The translations under genes and the position numbers were made by a program. Below are positions 63,701-64,000 of a DNA stretch of 64,000 bases, piece by piece (positions within the stretch are counted from its first letter, which is position 1; each line of letters starts with the position of its first letter). A model generated the notes under the pieces. It was not told the origin of the DNA. It searched no databases and worked only from the letters and a program-made list of their open reading frames with translations. Origin of the DNA: Spongospora subterranea (taxonomy: Eukaryota > Endomyxa > Phytomyxea > Plasmodiophorida > Plasmodiophoridae); NCBI GenBank assembly GCA_900404475.1, contig OUQQ01000017.1, positions 1-64,000 of the forward strand. The letters run 5' to 3'.

Positions 63701-63973
63701 TCACGCCGTATATCCCATGGCCCTTCGGTGCTGATCCATCCGACGTTCGAAACAATGACAGCGCGGGCAACGGAGCCAGTAAATTGTGAGGATCGGGAAG
63801 GCGCTCATCGGTGCAATCAACCCTGTGAGCCGCCCAGCGCCGAAGCCCAGCAATACGAATTGCGGTGCCAAGACGCCCACGGTCAGGAAAACAACGCCGA
63901 ACCTGGCCGTAGTTGCCGGGTCTAGTTGGCCTTTCTTCTGACCTTGATTCAAGAACGGTGCATTGCAGGACAC
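63701..63973 (-). CDS. Hypothetical hydrophobic protein or fragment
   Basis: A 90-codon minus-strand frame with an apparent transmembrane stretch (TARFGVVFLTVGVLAPQFVL, then LTGLIAPMSAFPILTIYWL) after a hydrophilic N-terminus and before a CPRC pair. No family recognised. It touches the end of the window's repeat region, so it may be partial or a relic. The overlapping plus-strand frame (63515-63925) is probably a shadow. Confidence 0.3.
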   Translation of the reverse strand: MSCNAPFLNQGQKKGQLDPATTARFGVVFLTVGVLAPQFVLLGFGAGRLTGLIAPMSAFPILTIYWLRCPRCHCFERRMDQHRRAMGYTA

Positions 63974-64000
63974 CGGTTTATGATATTGTGCTGCAAACGG

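Overview
The window is nuclear DNA of a fungus, very probably a flagellated early-diverging (chytrid-like) lineage. The fungal evidence is a Zn2Cys6 binuclear-cluster module (about 60.6-60.75 kb) and a secreted chitin deacetylase with a hevein-type chitin-binding domain (21.6-22.95 kb). The flagellate evidence is an enkurin-domain gene (40-41 kb), backed by families that early-diverging fungi often keep and Dikarya often lose: FANCJ-type helicase, CHD6-9-type remodeler, GCP5-like gamma-tubulin complex protein and an FGD-type DH-PH-FYVE RhoGEF. Genes are dense on both strands and most are split by short GT-AG introns of roughly 45-85 nt. Open reading frames therefore show only fragments of each gene. 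I joined exons by hand using splice sites and frame continuity, so most gene ends are approximate.

Layout. 0-1.65 kb: 3' part of a 13-residue-repeat protein with one C2H2 finger. 1.7-3.5 kb: mostly empty. 3.7-7.0 kb: PH-domain, helical-repeat protein of unknown function. 7.27-8.15 kb: mitochondrial Coa1/Tim21-like membrane protein. 8.4-13.4 kb: probably one large scaffold gene (helical region, SH3, then five or more LIM domains). 13.7-15.9 kb: KIX-domain Mediator-tail (Med15-like) protein. 16.0-17.26 kb (minus): coiled-coil protein. 17.4-21.5 kb: gene-poor island with decayed retroelement coding and one possible minus-strand gene. 21.6-22.95 kb: chitin deacetylase.

23.5-31.4 kb is a minus-strand cluster: FGD-like RhoGEF, an uncertain helical protein, the Fe-S assembly protein ISCA1, and a GCP5-like protein. 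31.4-33.6 kb is gene-poor. 33.65-39.6 kb is the CHD remodeler, with a CW-type zinc finger apparently fused at its N-terminus. Then come the enkurin-domain gene, a minus-strand profilin-fold (longin/roadblock-like) protein, a small hypothetical gene, a direct-repeat spacer and a CAMKK-like kinase (44-45.5 kb). 46.3-48.8 kb (minus) is a coiled-coil protein whose C-terminus may depend on intron retention. 49.0-53.9 kb (minus) is ATG2. 54.9-60.2 kb is the FANCJ/BRIP1 helicase with an unusual cysteine-rich tail. 60.6-61.5 kb (minus) is the Zn2Cys6 protein. The last 2.5 kb holds a 60-bp tandem duplication and a 1.4-kb inverted repeat.

No operon-like logic is expected. The recognised genes are housekeeping or cell-biological: chromatin and transcription, DNA crosslink repair, microtubule nucleation and cilia, Rho signalling, autophagy, Fe-S assembly and cell-wall remodelling. 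The most unusual items are the CW-CHD fusion, the zinc-module tail on FANCJ, the C-terminally placed Zn2Cys6 cluster, the SH3/multi-LIM scaffold and the head-to-head repeat at the right edge.
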